From contig NZ_JAPEPB010000001.1 of assembly GCF_026340565.1 (NCBI RefSeq), forward strand, positions 1,984,001 to 2,048,000: 64,000 nucleotides of DNA. Direction: 5' to 3'. This DNA is from Kitasatospora sp. NBC_01287 (GTDB taxonomy: Bacteria > Actinomycetota > Actinomycetes > Streptomycetales > Streptomycetaceae). Both the position numbers and the translations under genes were made by a program. The notes beneath the pieces were generated by a model. That model saw nothing but the letters and a program-made list of their open reading frames with translations. It searched no databases and was not told the DNA's origin. Below, in pieces: positions 9,612 through 17,714 of this stretch (position 1 is its first letter; every line of letters begins with the position of its first letter).

Positions 9612-10271
9612 TCAGGCCAGCGGTGCGCTGTGCCACTGCTCGAACACCCGGCGTGGCCGTCCGGGCAGTTCGGCGCGGCCGGTCGCCCAGAGCAGCGTGG
9701 CCCACGGGTCGCCGCTCTCCGTGGCCACCTCGGCCACCTCGGGGAAGAGCCGGGCCAGCGCCCGCTCGCAGAGGCCGCCCGGCGGCGCCCAGTCGAGGCC
9801 GAGCCCGCGCACCACGTCCTCGGTGTGCACCAGGATCTCCACCACGCCCATCGCCGCGAAGCCCTCGGGGTCGGCCACCCCGTAGGAGTGGAACGCGCGC
9901 ACCTGCGGCGCGGTGGTGCGCACCGCCGCCGCCAGCAGCCCGCCGCCGGCCTCCAGCAGCTCCAGCAGCGCGGCCGGCCCCTCCTCGCGCTGCGCGAAGA
10001 GCGCGTTCGGCGGGCCGCCCGGCCGCTCCCGGTGCCAGCTCAGCGCCACGTAGCGATCCAACGGCGTGCGCCGCGAGACGACTTGCGCCCCGTACGCCCA
10101 CAGACCGTCGGCGGTGTGCTCCAGCGTCTCCCAGCAGCTCCAGTCCAATCCCCCTGCCGACTGGGAGAAATCGGCGTCGAGCTCGGCGGCCAAGGTCTGC
10201 AGGGAGAGTTGGACGGCGGCCTCGACATCGTCGGCGGTCACCGGCGACCTGGTGTCATGTTGATCGATCAT
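9612..10271 (-). CDS. DinB/maleylpyruvate isomerase N-terminal family protein
   Basis: 219-residue protein resembling mycothiol-dependent maleylpyruvate isomerase N-terminal/DinB-fold proteins: four-helix pattern with DWSCWETLEHTADGLWAY near residues 40-58 and a later EILVHTEDVVRGLGLDW. Such proteins bind a metal through histidines and often use mycothiol. The histidines in LEHTADG and LVHTED are plausible ligands. The ATG at 10271 is chosen because a TACGTT -10 lies 6 bases upstream, suggesting a leaderless message. Substrate unknown. Confidence 0.75.
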   Translation of the reverse strand: MIDQHDTRSPVTADDVEAAVQLSLQTLAAELDADFSQSAGGLDWSCWETLEHTADGLWAYGAQVVSRRTPLDRYVALSWHRERPGGPPNALFAQREEGPAALLELLEAGGGLLAAAVRTTAPQVRAFHSYGVADPEGFAAMGVVEILVHTEDVVRGLGLDWAPPGGLCERALARLFPEVAEVATESGDPWATLLWATGRAELPGRPRRVFEQWHSAPLA

Positions 10272-10374
10272 GCGGCGAACGTAGCAGGTCAGAGCGGTGG
10301 CGCCGACAGAATTCCGACCCCGCAGGCCCCGCAGGCCCCGCCGATCCCGCAGGCCCGGGCCCATCGCCTGCCGG

Positions 10375-10911
10375 TCAGGCCCCGTCGCCCGCCGCGAAGC
10401 AGTGCACGGTCACCGTCATGCCGTTGGACCAGGTCTGATCGACCGTCAGCAGCAGTTCCCAGCCCGTCCGGTGGTAGAGCGCGACCGCGGCCTCGTTCTC
10501 GGCCACCACGTCCAGCACCGGCCGCAGACCCCACGCCCTGGCCTGCCCGACCGCCGTGGCCAGCAGTCGCTCGCCGAGGCCGTTGCCCCACCAGGCCGGC
10601 GCGACGTAAAGCCGGCTCACCGCCCCGGCGCCGTCCGGCTCCCGCCCCTCGGCCAGCCCCGCCCAGACGCCGCCCGCCGAGGAGCCCGAGCCGCGGTTGA
10701 GCGCCACGTGCCCGGCGATCTCCCCGGTGGCCGCCGACACCGCGACCCAGGAGGCGAGTTGGTCGGACTCCACCAGCCAGCGGGCGGGATCGGCCGACCA
10801 GACGACCGGATAGCCGTCGCTCCGGTGGACCTCGGCCAACGCGCCGACACAGCCGGGCAGATCGCCGGACCACCGCCGCCGGATCTCGAACCGCCCCGAG
10901 CCCTCCGCCAC
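10375..10911 (-). CDS. GNAT family N-acetyltransferase
   Basis: 178-residue GNAT fold. Motif A is seen in VSRLYVAPAWWGNGLGERLL (a Q/R-x-x-G-x-G/A variant WGNGLG binding acetyl-CoA), followed by NEAAVALYHRTGWEL, the usual motif B end. It stands alone between the DinB-like gene and an ArsR regulator on the same strand. The acetyl acceptor cannot be read from the sequence. No clear Shine-Dalgarno site precedes the ATG. Confidence 0.9.
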   Translation of the reverse strand: MAEGSGRFEIRRRWSGDLPGCVGALAEVHRSDGYPVVWSADPARWLVESDQLASWVAVSAATGEIAGHVALNRGSGSSAGGVWAGLAEGREPDGAGAVSRLYVAPAWWGNGLGERLLATAVGQARAWGLRPVLDVVAENEAAVALYHRTGWELLLTVDQTWSNGMTVTVHCFAAGDGA

Positions 10912-10953
10912 TTCCGCTCCTCCCCCGCGACTCGGCCGCGCCTCGGCCGCGCC

Positions 10954-11265
10954 TCAGCCGCGCAGCGCCAGGTCCAGCAGCCCGGGGAACCGGGCGTCGA
11001 ACTCCGGGCGCCGCAGCCGGTTGACCCGCCTGGCCCCGACATCGCGCTGCTCGATCAAACCGGCCGAGCGTAGCACCGCGAAATGGTGGCTCAGCGCGGC
11101 TTTTCCGACCGGCACCTCGAAGGTGCCGCAGGCCCGCTCCCACTCCGGCGCCAGCGCCAGTTCGCGGACGATCAGCATCCGCACCGGATCGGCGAGCGCC
11201 GCGAAGGCGGCCTGTGCCGACACCTGATCGGGGTGCGTGTGCTCCGGCATCGCACGATGGCTCAT
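10954..11265 (-). CDS. ArsR family HTH regulator
   Basis: 103-residue winged-helix repressor. Seen: FAALADPVRMLIVRELAL (helices 1-2), GKAALSHHFAVLRSAGL as recognition helix, and wing VGARRVNRLRRPEF. No metal-binding cysteine pair typical of ArsR/SmtB sensors is present, so it is likely a metal-independent member. The start is taken as ATG 11265 with GGAAGG about 11 bases upstream; ATG 11238 is an alternative. It is divergent from the quinone oxidoreductase gene, which it may control. Confidence 0.88.
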   Translation of the reverse strand: MSHRAMPEHTHPDQVSAQAAFAALADPVRMLIVRELALAPEWERACGTFEVPVGKAALSHHFAVLRSAGLIEQRDVGARRVNRLRRPEFDARFPGLLDLALRG

Positions 11266-11302
11266 CAGACCCACTGCCTTCCTCGTCCCATCACCGGCGT
11301 CT

Positions 11303-11362
11303 CATCGCCCGATGTCCCGTCACCCGATGTCTCGTCACCCGATGTCTCATCACCCGATCGGG
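11303..11362 (+). repeat. Four 15-bp tandem repeats in a divergent promoter region
   Basis: Consensus CRTCACCCGATGTCT, units at 11303, 11318, 11333 and 11348; the middle two are identical and the outer two differ at two to four positions. They lie upstream of the ArsR gene and before the oxidoreductase gene. They could be a binding array or simply slippage of a simple repeat. Confidence 0.8.
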
Positions 11363-11400
11363 ATCTTGCCGAGTATTCGATCAGATACGTACACTCACAG

Positions 11401-11422
11401 GTGTTCGATCTCCATTGAACAC
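11401..11422 (+). promoter_or_regulatory. Candidate ArsR operator (inverted repeat GTGTTC-N10-GAACAC)
   Basis: A 6-bp inverted repeat 59 bases before the oxidoreductase start. The heptamer TTCGATC at 11404 also occurs directly repeated at 11376. Its position between the divergent arsR and oxidoreductase genes makes it a plausible operator, but no motif match is claimed. Confidence 0.4.
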
Positions 11423-11480
11423 TGTGCGCGCACCATGAGCGAGACGGTGCGACCAGGTCATGTCTATGAGGAGCTTCCGC

Positions 11481-12482
11481 ATGCGCGCGATCATGGTGGA
11501 CCAGTACGGCGGCCCCGAGGTCCTGCGGCTCGCCGAGGTCGGCGAGCCGGAGCCGGGCCCCGGGCAGGTGAGCGTCGAAGTCGCCTACGCCGGGATCAAC
11601 TTCGCCGAGCTCAAGGCCAGGAGCACCGGGTACCGGGTCCCGGCGCTGCCGTTCCGCCCGGGCCTGGAGGTCTCCGGCGTGATCCGCGCGATCGGCCCCG
11701 AGGTGCCGGCCGCCTACGGGCTGCGGGTGGGCCAGCCGGTCGCCGCGCTGACCCTGTTCGGCGGGTACGCCGAGGTCGCGGTGGCCGACGCCGCCCGCGT
11801 CTTCCCGCTGCCGGCCGGCGTCTCGCTGCGCACCGCGGCCGCGCTGCCCACCGTGCTGCCGACCGCGCACGCGCTGCTGCACGAGGTCGGCCGGCTGCGC
11901 GCGGGCGAGAGCGTGCTGGTCCAGTCCGCCGCCGGCGGGGTCGGCGGGGTGGTCGGACAGCTCGCCAAGCTGGCCGGGGCGGGCCGGGTCTACGGCGTGG
12001 TCTCCAGCGCCGCCAAGGTCGACTACACCCGGCGGGCCGGGTACGACGAGGTCTTCATCGGCCCGGACTTCAGCACCGAGCTGCAGAAGGCCACCGAAGG
12101 GCGCGGCGTCGACCTCGCGCTCGACGCGGTCGGCGGCCGGACCCACCAGCGCAGCCTGGAGGCGCTGACGCCGTTCGGGCGGCTGGTCTCCTTCGGCAAC
12201 GCGAGCGACGACGTGCCGTGGAAGACCGAGTTGGCCGGACTGGTGCCGGGCCGCTCGGTGGCCGGCTTCTCGCTCTTCACCCTCGCCCAGACCGCACCGG
12301 CCACGCTGCGCGAGCTGGCCGAGACCTCCTTCCAGCGGGCGGCGTACGGCGCGATCGACCCGCTGATCAGCGCCGAGTTCCCGCTCGAACAGGCCGGGGA
12401 GGCGCACCGCCTGATCGAGACCCGCACCACCACGGGGAAGCTGCTGCTGGCCGTCAACCCGCCCGCACCGAAAGTTCACTGA
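11481..12482 (+). CDS. Zinc-free quinone oxidoreductase-type MDR enzyme
   Basis: 333-residue medium-chain dehydrogenase/reductase of the NADPH:quinone oxidoreductase class. Seen: GroES-like N-terminal domain (GGPEVLRLAEVGEP, GINFAELKARSTGY), nucleotide-binding motif QSAAGGVGGVVGQLA and the later LALDAVGG. The catalytic and structural zinc cysteines of alcohol dehydrogenases are absent. An open frame begins at 11460, but GAGGAG at 11468-11473 lies 7 bases before ATG 11481, and MRAIMVDQYGG is the usual family N-terminus. A hairpin terminator follows. Confidence 0.92.
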   Translation: MRAIMVDQYGGPEVLRLAEVGEPEPGPGQVSVEVAYAGINFAELKARSTGYRVPALPFRPGLEVSGVIRAIGPEVPAAYGLRVGQPVAALTLFGGYAEVAVADAARVFPLPAGVSLRTAAALPTVLPTAHALLHEVGRLRAGESVLVQSAAGGVGGVVGQLAKLAGAGRVYGVVSSAAKVDYTRRAGYDEVFIGPDFSTELQKATEGRGVDLALDAVGGRTHQRSLEALTPFGRLVSFGNASDDVPWKTELAGLVPGRSVAGFSLFTLAQTAPATLRELAETSFQRAAYGAIDPLISAEFPLEQAGEAHRLIETRTTTGKLLLAVNPPAPKVH

Positions 12483-12507
12483 CGCTGCGCCAGATCGTGC
12501 TCGAAAA

Positions 12508-12535
12508 GAAATCCGCCCACGAACGGGCGGATTTC
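12508..12535 (+). terminator. Hairpin terminator after the oxidoreductase gene
   Basis: Perfect 11-bp stem GAAATCCGCCC / GGGCGGATTTC with loop ACGAAC, starting 26 bases after the stop. The right arm ends 3 bases before the TAGCCT -10 element of the following methyltransferase, so terminator and next promoter abut. Confidence 0.8.
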
Positions 12536-12551
12536 GCCTAGCCTGCTCCGC

Positions 12552-13391
12552 ATGCCTGACAAGCTCACCCCCGCGGGACGCGACGACAGCCCCCAGGAGT
12601 CCCGGCGCGTGCTCCTCAGCCGGACCTTCGACGAGGAGGCGGAGCTGTACGACCGGGCCAGGCCCGGCTATCCGCCGCGGCTGTACGACGACCTCGCGGC
12701 ACTCGCGGGGGCCGGCTGCGGCAGCCGCGTCCTGGAGATCGGCTGCGGGACCGGGCAGGCCACGGTGCCGCTGGCCGCACGGGGTTGCCGGATCACGGCC
12801 GTCGAGGCGGGAGCGCGGATGGCCGAGGTCGCGCGCCGCAACCTGGCCGGGTCCGCGGCCGTGGAGGTGGTGACGGGGGAGTTCGAGAGTTGGCCGCTGC
12901 CGGCGGAGCCGTTCGACGCGGTCGTCTCCGCGACGGCGTTCCACTGGATCGACCCGGCGGTGCGGATGGCCAAGGCCGCCGACGCGCTGCGCGCGGACGG
13001 GGCGCTCGCCGTGGTGCGCAGCCAGCATGTGAGGGGCGGCACCGAGGACTTCTTCGCCGAGGTCCAGCACTGCTACGAGCGCTTCGACCCGGCCACGCCG
13101 CCCGGGCTGCGGCCACCGGAGGCCGCGGCCATCGACGGCTCGGACCACGCGGCGGAGGTCGCGCGGAGCGGCCGGTTCGGCCCGACACTCTTCCGCCGCC
13201 ACGAGCAGGACCTCACCTACACCACCTCGGAGTACCTGGAGTTGCTGCTGACCTACTCCGGCACCCGGGCGCTGCCCCGAGCCGCTCGGGACGGGCTGCT
13301 GGACTGCGTCGCGGCGCTGATCGACGGGCGGTACGGCGGCCGGGTGACCAAGCGGTACCTCATCGAGTTGGCAGTGTCGCACCGGCGGTGA
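12552..13391 (+). CDS. Class I SAM-dependent methyltransferase
   Basis: 279-residue methyltransferase. Seen: motif I VLEIGCGTGQATVPLA (about residues 57-72), acidic motif II ITAVEAGARMAEVAR, FDAVVSATAFHWID as motif IV and ALRADGALAVV as motif VI. It resembles UbiE/YcgJ-type enzymes; the substrate is unknown. The ATG has no ribosome site but follows TAGCCT (12539-12544) by 7 bases, so the transcript is probably leaderless. Confidence 0.9.
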   Translation: MPDKLTPAGRDDSPQESRRVLLSRTFDEEAELYDRARPGYPPRLYDDLAALAGAGCGSRVLEIGCGTGQATVPLAARGCRITAVEAGARMAEVARRNLAGSAAVEVVTGEFESWPLPAEPFDAVVSATAFHWIDPAVRMAKAADALRADGALAVVRSQHVRGGTEDFFAEVQHCYERFDPATPPGLRPPEAAAIDGSDHAAEVARSGRFGPTLFRRHEQDLTYTTSEYLELLLTYSGTRALPRAARDGLLDCVAALIDGRYGGRVTKRYLIELAVSHRR

Positions 13392-13491
13392 ACCGGCGCA
13401 CCTGGCAAGGTCCATGACCGAACGTCAACTCCTGTACGGCCGAGGCCCGATGCCGGCCCCCGCGGGCGGCGGCCGGTGCGACGATCGGCGC

Positions 13492-14106
13492 ATGACGCTT
13501 CGGGTCGCGGTGCTCGCCTCGCACACCGGCAGCAACCTCCGGGCGCTGACCGCCGACGCCGCCGACCCCGCGGCCGGCTACGCGGTCATCCTGGTGATCA
13601 GCAACAACAGCGGATCGGGCGCGCTGGCACACGCCCGGGAGCTGGGCATCGCGGGCCTCCACCTGTCCGGGCGCACCCACCCGGACCCCGCCGAGCTGGA
13701 CCGGGCACTGCTCGCCGCCCTGCGCGCGGGCGCGGCCGACCTGGTGGTCACCGCCGGCTACCTCAAGCGGATCGGGCCCGCCGCCCTGCGCGGCTACGCC
13801 GGGCGGATCGTCAACGTGCACCCCGCCCTGCTCCCCCGCCACCGCGGCCCCGGCCTGCACAGCCACCACGTGCACCGGGCGGTGCTGGCGGCGGGCGAGC
13901 GGGTCACCGGGGTCAGCGTGCACCTGCTCGCCCCGGACGGCGAGCAGCCGGTGGTGCTGGCCGCCAGGCCGCTGCCGGTGCGCGCGGACGACACGGTGGA
14001 GAGCCTGGCACGGCAGGCCCTGCCGGTCGAACACGCGCTGCTGCCGGCCACCGTGCGGACGCTGGCGCTCGCGGCGGCGCTGTCGGCGGGCGGGCGCCTG
14101 ACGTAG
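13492..14106 (+). CDS. PurN-like formyltransferase family protein
   Basis: 204-residue protein of the phosphoribosylglycinamide formyltransferase fold, which transfers formyl from 10-formyltetrahydrofolate. Seen: SHTGSNLRAL (phosphate loop), SNNSGSGALAHARELGI, and the catalytic region IVNVHPALLPRHRGPG with Asn and His in place. The Asp-containing loop is shortened and altered (APDGEQPVV where PurN has DxGPVI). It is isolated from purine genes, so it may be a paralogue acting on another amine. ATG 13492 begins the conserved fold; a longer open frame upstream has no family similarity. Confidence 0.8.
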   Translation: MTLRVAVLASHTGSNLRALTADAADPAAGYAVILVISNNSGSGALAHARELGIAGLHLSGRTHPDPAELDRALLAALRAGAADLVVTAGYLKRIGPAALRGYAGRIVNVHPALLPRHRGPGLHSHHVHRAVLAAGERVTGVSVHLLAPDGEQPVVLAARPLPVRADDTVESLARQALPVEHALLPATVRTLALAAALSAGGRLT

Positions 14107-14114
14107 CGGGCGCC

Positions 14115-15533
14115 TTACGTGGCGGCCGGGTTGCCGCCGCCGGAGCCCGTGCCAGTGCCGTCGCCGCTGCCGCCGCTGCCGCCGCCCGGCTGCGTGTCGT
14201 CGGGCGCGCCCTGCCGCTCGTCCTGGTCGGCCAGGCCGAGCGCCCGCCGGGCGGCACCTTCGGCCTGTGCCCGTGCCAGGTCGTGGGCGGTGAGTTGATC
14301 GACGAGGTCATCGAGCGGGGTCGTGTTGTCGTTCCTCGCCGCCTGCCAGGCCGCCTGGTCGTTCTGGAGCTCGCGCACCAGCGCGGCCACCTCGTCCTTG
14401 CTCCCGGCCGGCCAGTCTCGTCGGCCGAGCGTGTCCGCAGCCTCGGAGATCCCGGAAGCGGTGTCGTCGATCCAGTTCTGGGTCTCCCCGATGTCGCCTG
14501 ACGGGTCATCGGTCGGCTCCTCCGCCTCGGCGTCGTCCAGCCCGTTGACGGCCTGCAGGAAGTCCTGCTGGTCCTGGGTCAGATCGGTGGCGTCGCGGCG
14601 AAGTGTCCCAACCCCACCGCCGGGCGAGCTGTCGTGCAGGAAGCAGATGGTGGTTTGGTCGGTGTTCTCCCAGCGCGCCTCGGTGTTCGGGTAGATGTAG
14701 CGCACACTGACCGACGAGGACCGAGCCCACAGATCGGTCAGGTACGCCTGCTCCGCGGTCCGGCAGACCGCGTTGCTCTGCTGCTGCACGATCACGGTGC
14801 CCGGGAACTCGTCACCGGTCAGCTTGATCCGCGCGGTCACCTCACCGTAGTGCGGCGCCGAGCAGTCGACCCGCGGCCACCCCGTGACGCCGGCCGGACC
14901 GGACTGCTGGGTGAAGCACTGGCCGGGCTGCAGGCCGAAGCCGTTGTCGCGCGCGGCCACCTGCGCGGCACGGAAGCCGACCACCCCGCCCACCCCCGCG
15001 AGCACGCTCGCGAGCAGGCCCAGCACCCCGAGCACCACGCCCGCGACGGCGAGCCCGCGCCCGGACTGGCGCCGGCGGCGCAGCTGGACCAGGGAGGCGA
15101 TCCCGAAGCCGAGTGCGGCGGGCCAGAGGCAGCAGGTCAGGCCGGTGACCAGGGAGGTGACGGCCAGGCCGTTGGTTCCCCGGTGCGTGGGCGGCTGCGC
15201 GTCGTACGGGGCGAACGGCGGCTGCCGGTACCCGTCGTACGGGCCTGGCTGCCGCGGCCAGGGAGCGGCTGCGGGGGCGGCGGCCGGGGGCGGCGGCGCG
15301 TCGGCGGCCGGGGGTGCCCAGGGGTCGGCGGGCGCGGGGTCCGGGGCGGGCCCTGGGTCCGGGGCGGCGGCGGGCTGGTCGACCGGGGTCGGCGGCGTCC
15401 GCTTGGCGAGGTCGACGGGCGTGGCCGGCTCGGTGGTCGCAGCCACCTCGACGTCCGGATCCACCTCGACGTCCGCCGCCCCGGCGCCCTCCTGCGGTGG
15501 CTGCTCGGAGGCCTGTTCCGATATGTCCGCCAT
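14115..15533 (-). CDS. DUF4190/septum-formation-type membrane protein
   Basis: 472-residue protein: Pro/Ala-rich cytoplasmic N-terminus (about residues 1-118), two helices in a DUF4190-type segment (LAVTSLVTGLTCCLWPAALG, then LAVAGVVLGVLGLLASVLAG), an extracellular septum-formation-type domain with the cysteines of GQCFTQQ, VDCSAPHYGEV, AVCRTAEQ and TICFLHD, and a helical tail ending in Gly/Ser-rich repeats. Such proteins are frequent in Streptomyces and possibly envelope-linked. The ATG at 15533 has no strong ribosome site. Function is not established. Confidence 0.8.
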   Translation of the reverse strand: MADISEQASEQPPQEGAGAADVEVDPDVEVAATTEPATPVDLAKRTPPTPVDQPAAAPDPGPAPDPAPADPWAPPAADAPPPPAAAPAAAPWPRQPGPYDGYRQPPFAPYDAQPPTHRGTNGLAVTSLVTGLTCCLWPAALGFGIASLVQLRRRRQSGRGLAVAGVVLGVLGLLASVLAGVGGVVGFRAAQVAARDNGFGLQPGQCFTQQSGPAGVTGWPRVDCSAPHYGEVTARIKLTGDEFPGTVIVQQQSNAVCRTAEQAYLTDLWARSSSVSVRYIYPNTEARWENTDQTTICFLHDSSPGGGVGTLRRDATDLTQDQQDFLQAVNGLDDAEAEEPTDDPSGDIGETQNWIDDTASGISEAADTLGRRDWPAGSKDEVAALVRELQNDQAAWQAARNDNTTPLDDLVDQLTAHDLARAQAEGAARRALGLADQDERQGAPDDTQPGGGSGGSGDGTGTGSGGGNPAAT

Positions 15534-15694
15534 GGTCGCGCTCGCTCCCCCTGCCGCCGCGCTGCCGGTGCAGCTGTCCGATCGACGCCGGACTCTAGCG
15601 GATCTTGGGGACCGCCCCCGGCACCGCCCCCGTCCCCCCGGTGACGGCGGGATGAACGGGCGGCGCCGGGGCGGGCGTCAGGCCTGCGGGGTCG

Positions 15695-16936
15695 TCAGGC
15701 CTGCGGCGGGGCGACGGAGGCCAGGTAGGCGCCCGCCTTCTCCGGGTCGTAGAACCAGTTCTCGAAGTCGGCCGGATTGTCGAAGCCGTTGGCGAACCGG
15801 TGGGCCACCGGCGGCAGCTGGCCGGCCGCGCCGATCAGGTTGAGCACGTGCTCCGGCGGCGGGCCGAGCATCGCGTTGGTCCACTTGGTGACGTGCTGGG
15901 CGTCGTCCCAGTAGCGGTCGAAGGCGGACTGCAGGAACTCGCGGTCGAAGGGCTTGTCCCCGTGGGCCACGATGGCCTCCAGGTAGACGGCCGCGCACTT
16001 GGCGGCGTTGTTGGAGCCCTGGCCGGTGATCGGGTCGTTCGCCACCACCACGTCGGCCACCCCCAGCACCAGGCCGCCGCCGGGCAGTTCACCGATCGGG
16101 TTGCGCACCACCGGGGCGTAGCGGCCGGCCAGGGTGGCGCCGGCGTCGGTCAGTTCGACGCCGCCACGGGTGCGGTCGAACTCCCAGGGGGTGAAGGTCT
16201 TCATCAGCTCCAGGGTCAGCCGCAGGTGCTCGGCCGGCTCCTTGACGTCGCCGAAGACGTCCAGCGGGCCGCCGGGGATCCCCTCCCAGAAGAGGATGTC
16301 GCAGTCACCCGAGACGGTCAGCGCGGGGATCACGAAGAGCTCGCCGACGCCGGGGACCAGGTTGCAGCGCACCGCCCGGAAGTCGTGCTCGGGCCGCGGG
16401 GCCAGACCGTGCACGTAGGACACGGCGAGCGCGCGCTGCGGCACCTCGTACGGCGAGCGGCTCGCGTCGCGGCCGAACATCGAGACCAGCTCGCCCTTGC
16501 CCGCGGCGACCAGCACCAGGTCGTAGGTGCGGGCGAAGTAGTCCAGGTCGGAGACGGCGACGCCGTGCACCACCACCTGGCCGCCGCGCTGGGCGAAGGT
16601 CTCCAGCCAGCCGGCCATCTTGATCCGCTGGTCGACCGACTGCGCGTAGCCGTCCAGCCGGCCCACCCAGTCGATCACTCTGGCGGAGTCGGGGCCGGCC
16701 ACCGAGACGCCGAGCCCCTCGACCTTGGGTGCCTCGGCCTCCCAGAAGTTGATGCCCAGCGCGCGCTCGTGGCTCAGCGAGGTGTCGAACATGCACTGGG
16801 TGGAGAGCACCCGGCCGTCGCGCACCTCGTCGGCGGTGCGGTTGGTCATGACCGTGACGTCGTAGCCGTGCGACTGGAGTCCCAGCGCGAGCTGGAGCCC
16901 GGCCTGTCCGGCTCCGACGATCAGTATCTTGCGCAT
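15695..16936 (-). CDS. Styrene/indole monooxygenase-like FAD flavoprotein
   Basis: 413-residue flavoprotein of the StyA family (two-component styrene or indole epoxidases, which need a flavin reductase partner). Seen: FAD motif ILIVGAGQAGLQLALGL at the N-terminus, YDLVLVAAGKGELV, and the FAD-ribityl region GVADVVVANDPITGQGSNNA. No reductase gene is nearby. It lies 118 bases downstream of cvnD on the same strand and probably shares the conservon transcript; proteins of this type are found with conservons in Streptomyces. Substrate unknown. Confidence 0.88.
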   Translation of the reverse strand: MRKILIVGAGQAGLQLALGLQSHGYDVTVMTNRTADEVRDGRVLSTQCMFDTSLSHERALGINFWEAEAPKVEGLGVSVAGPDSARVIDWVGRLDGYAQSVDQRIKMAGWLETFAQRGGQVVVHGVAVSDLDYFARTYDLVLVAAGKGELVSMFGRDASRSPYEVPQRALAVSYVHGLAPRPEHDFRAVRCNLVPGVGELFVIPALTVSGDCDILFWEGIPGGPLDVFGDVKEPAEHLRLTLELMKTFTPWEFDRTRGGVELTDAGATLAGRYAPVVRNPIGELPGGGLVLGVADVVVANDPITGQGSNNAAKCAAVYLEAIVAHGDKPFDREFLQSAFDRYWDDAQHVTKWTNAMLGPPPEHVLNLIGAAGQLPPVAHRFANGFDNPADFENWFYDPEKAGAYLASVAPPQA

Positions 16937-17005
16937 CGCTGCCTGCCTTCTTGCTTGTGCTTGGTGACGTGCTGTTGGGGAGCGTGGACCGAGAGCCCGT
17001 GGGGA

Positions 17006-17073
17006 GTCACGCGCGGGTGCCGGCGGGGCGTCACGCGCGGGTGCCGGCGGGGCGTCACGCGCGGGTGCCGGCG
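17006..17073 (+). repeat. 24-bp tandem repeat spanning the cvnD stop
   Basis: Unit GTCACGCGCGGGTGCCGGCG plus GGGC, at 17006, 17030 and 17054 (the last 20 bases only). The third unit contains the cvnD stop codon (17055-17057) and encodes its last residues; the other two fill the gap before the monooxygenase gene. This looks like expansion of the gene end. Confidence 0.85.
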
Positions 17074-17714
17074 CCGACCGGCTCGGCGGCGAGCGCGTGC
17101 AGCACCAGCGCGGTCAGCACCTCCACCGCGGAGGAGCGCCGGCGGGCGTCGCAGAGCACCACCGGCACCTGCGGCGGCACCGCCAGCGAGTCCCGCACCG
17201 CGTCGGGCGAGTAGACCGGGGCGCCGTCGAACTGGTTGACCGCCACCACGAAGGGCAGCCCGCTGCCCTCGAAGTAGTCCAGCGCGGGGAACGAGTCGGC
17301 CAGCCGCCGGGTGTCCGCCAGGACCACCGCGCCGACCGCGCCGCGCACCAGGTCGTCCCACATGAACCAGAAGCGGCCCTGCCCGGGGGTGCCGAACAGG
17401 TAGAGCACCAGGTCGGATTCGAGGGTGATCCGGCCGAAGTCCATCGCCACCGTGGTGGACGACTTCGCGGGGACGGCCGCCACGTCGTCGATCCCGACGC
17501 TCGCCTCGGTCATCACCGCCTCGGTGGTGAGCGGCGGGATCTCGGAGACCGAGCGGACGAAGGTGGTCTTGCCGACCCCGAACCCGCCCGCGACCACGAT
17601 CTTGGTCGAGGTGGCACTGCCGGATACCAGCGGGATACCGGGCACCAGCGGGCTGCCGGGCACCGCCGCGGGGGCGGCCCGGCGGCCGTCGTACTCAGAG
17701 CTTGCGAAGTCCAC
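17055..17714 (-). CDS. cvnD: Conservon GTP-binding protein CvnD
   Basis: 219-residue small GTPase-like protein of the MglA/DUF689 type found in every conservon. Seen: G1 GGFGVGKTTFV (about residues 42-52), G3 FGTPGQGRFW, G4 VNQFD. It probably switches the CvnA/B/C complex at the membrane. The GTG start lies 20 bases inside cvnC, so the genes are translationally coupled. The last residues come from the 24-bp repeat. Confidence 0.95.
   Translation of the reverse strand: MDFASSEYDGRRAAPAAVPGSPLVPGIPLVSGSATSTKIVVAGGFGVGKTTFVRSVSEIPPLTTEAVMTEASVGIDDVAAVPAKSSTTVAMDFGRITLESDLVLYLFGTPGQGRFWFMWDDLVRGAVGAVVLADTRRLADSFPALDYFEGSGLPFVVAVNQFDGAPVYSPDAVRDSLAVPPQVPVVLCDARRRSSAVEVLTALVLHALAAEPVGAGTRA

Noticed and set aside
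11303..11362. Short regular repeats as a CRISPR array
   Set aside because: Units are contiguous with no unique spacers and no cas genes are present.
15800..17239. Plus-strand 479-codon frame opposite the monooxygenase gene
   Set aside because: Low-complexity His/Gly/Ala translation and no motif; the minus frame is a clear flavoprotein.
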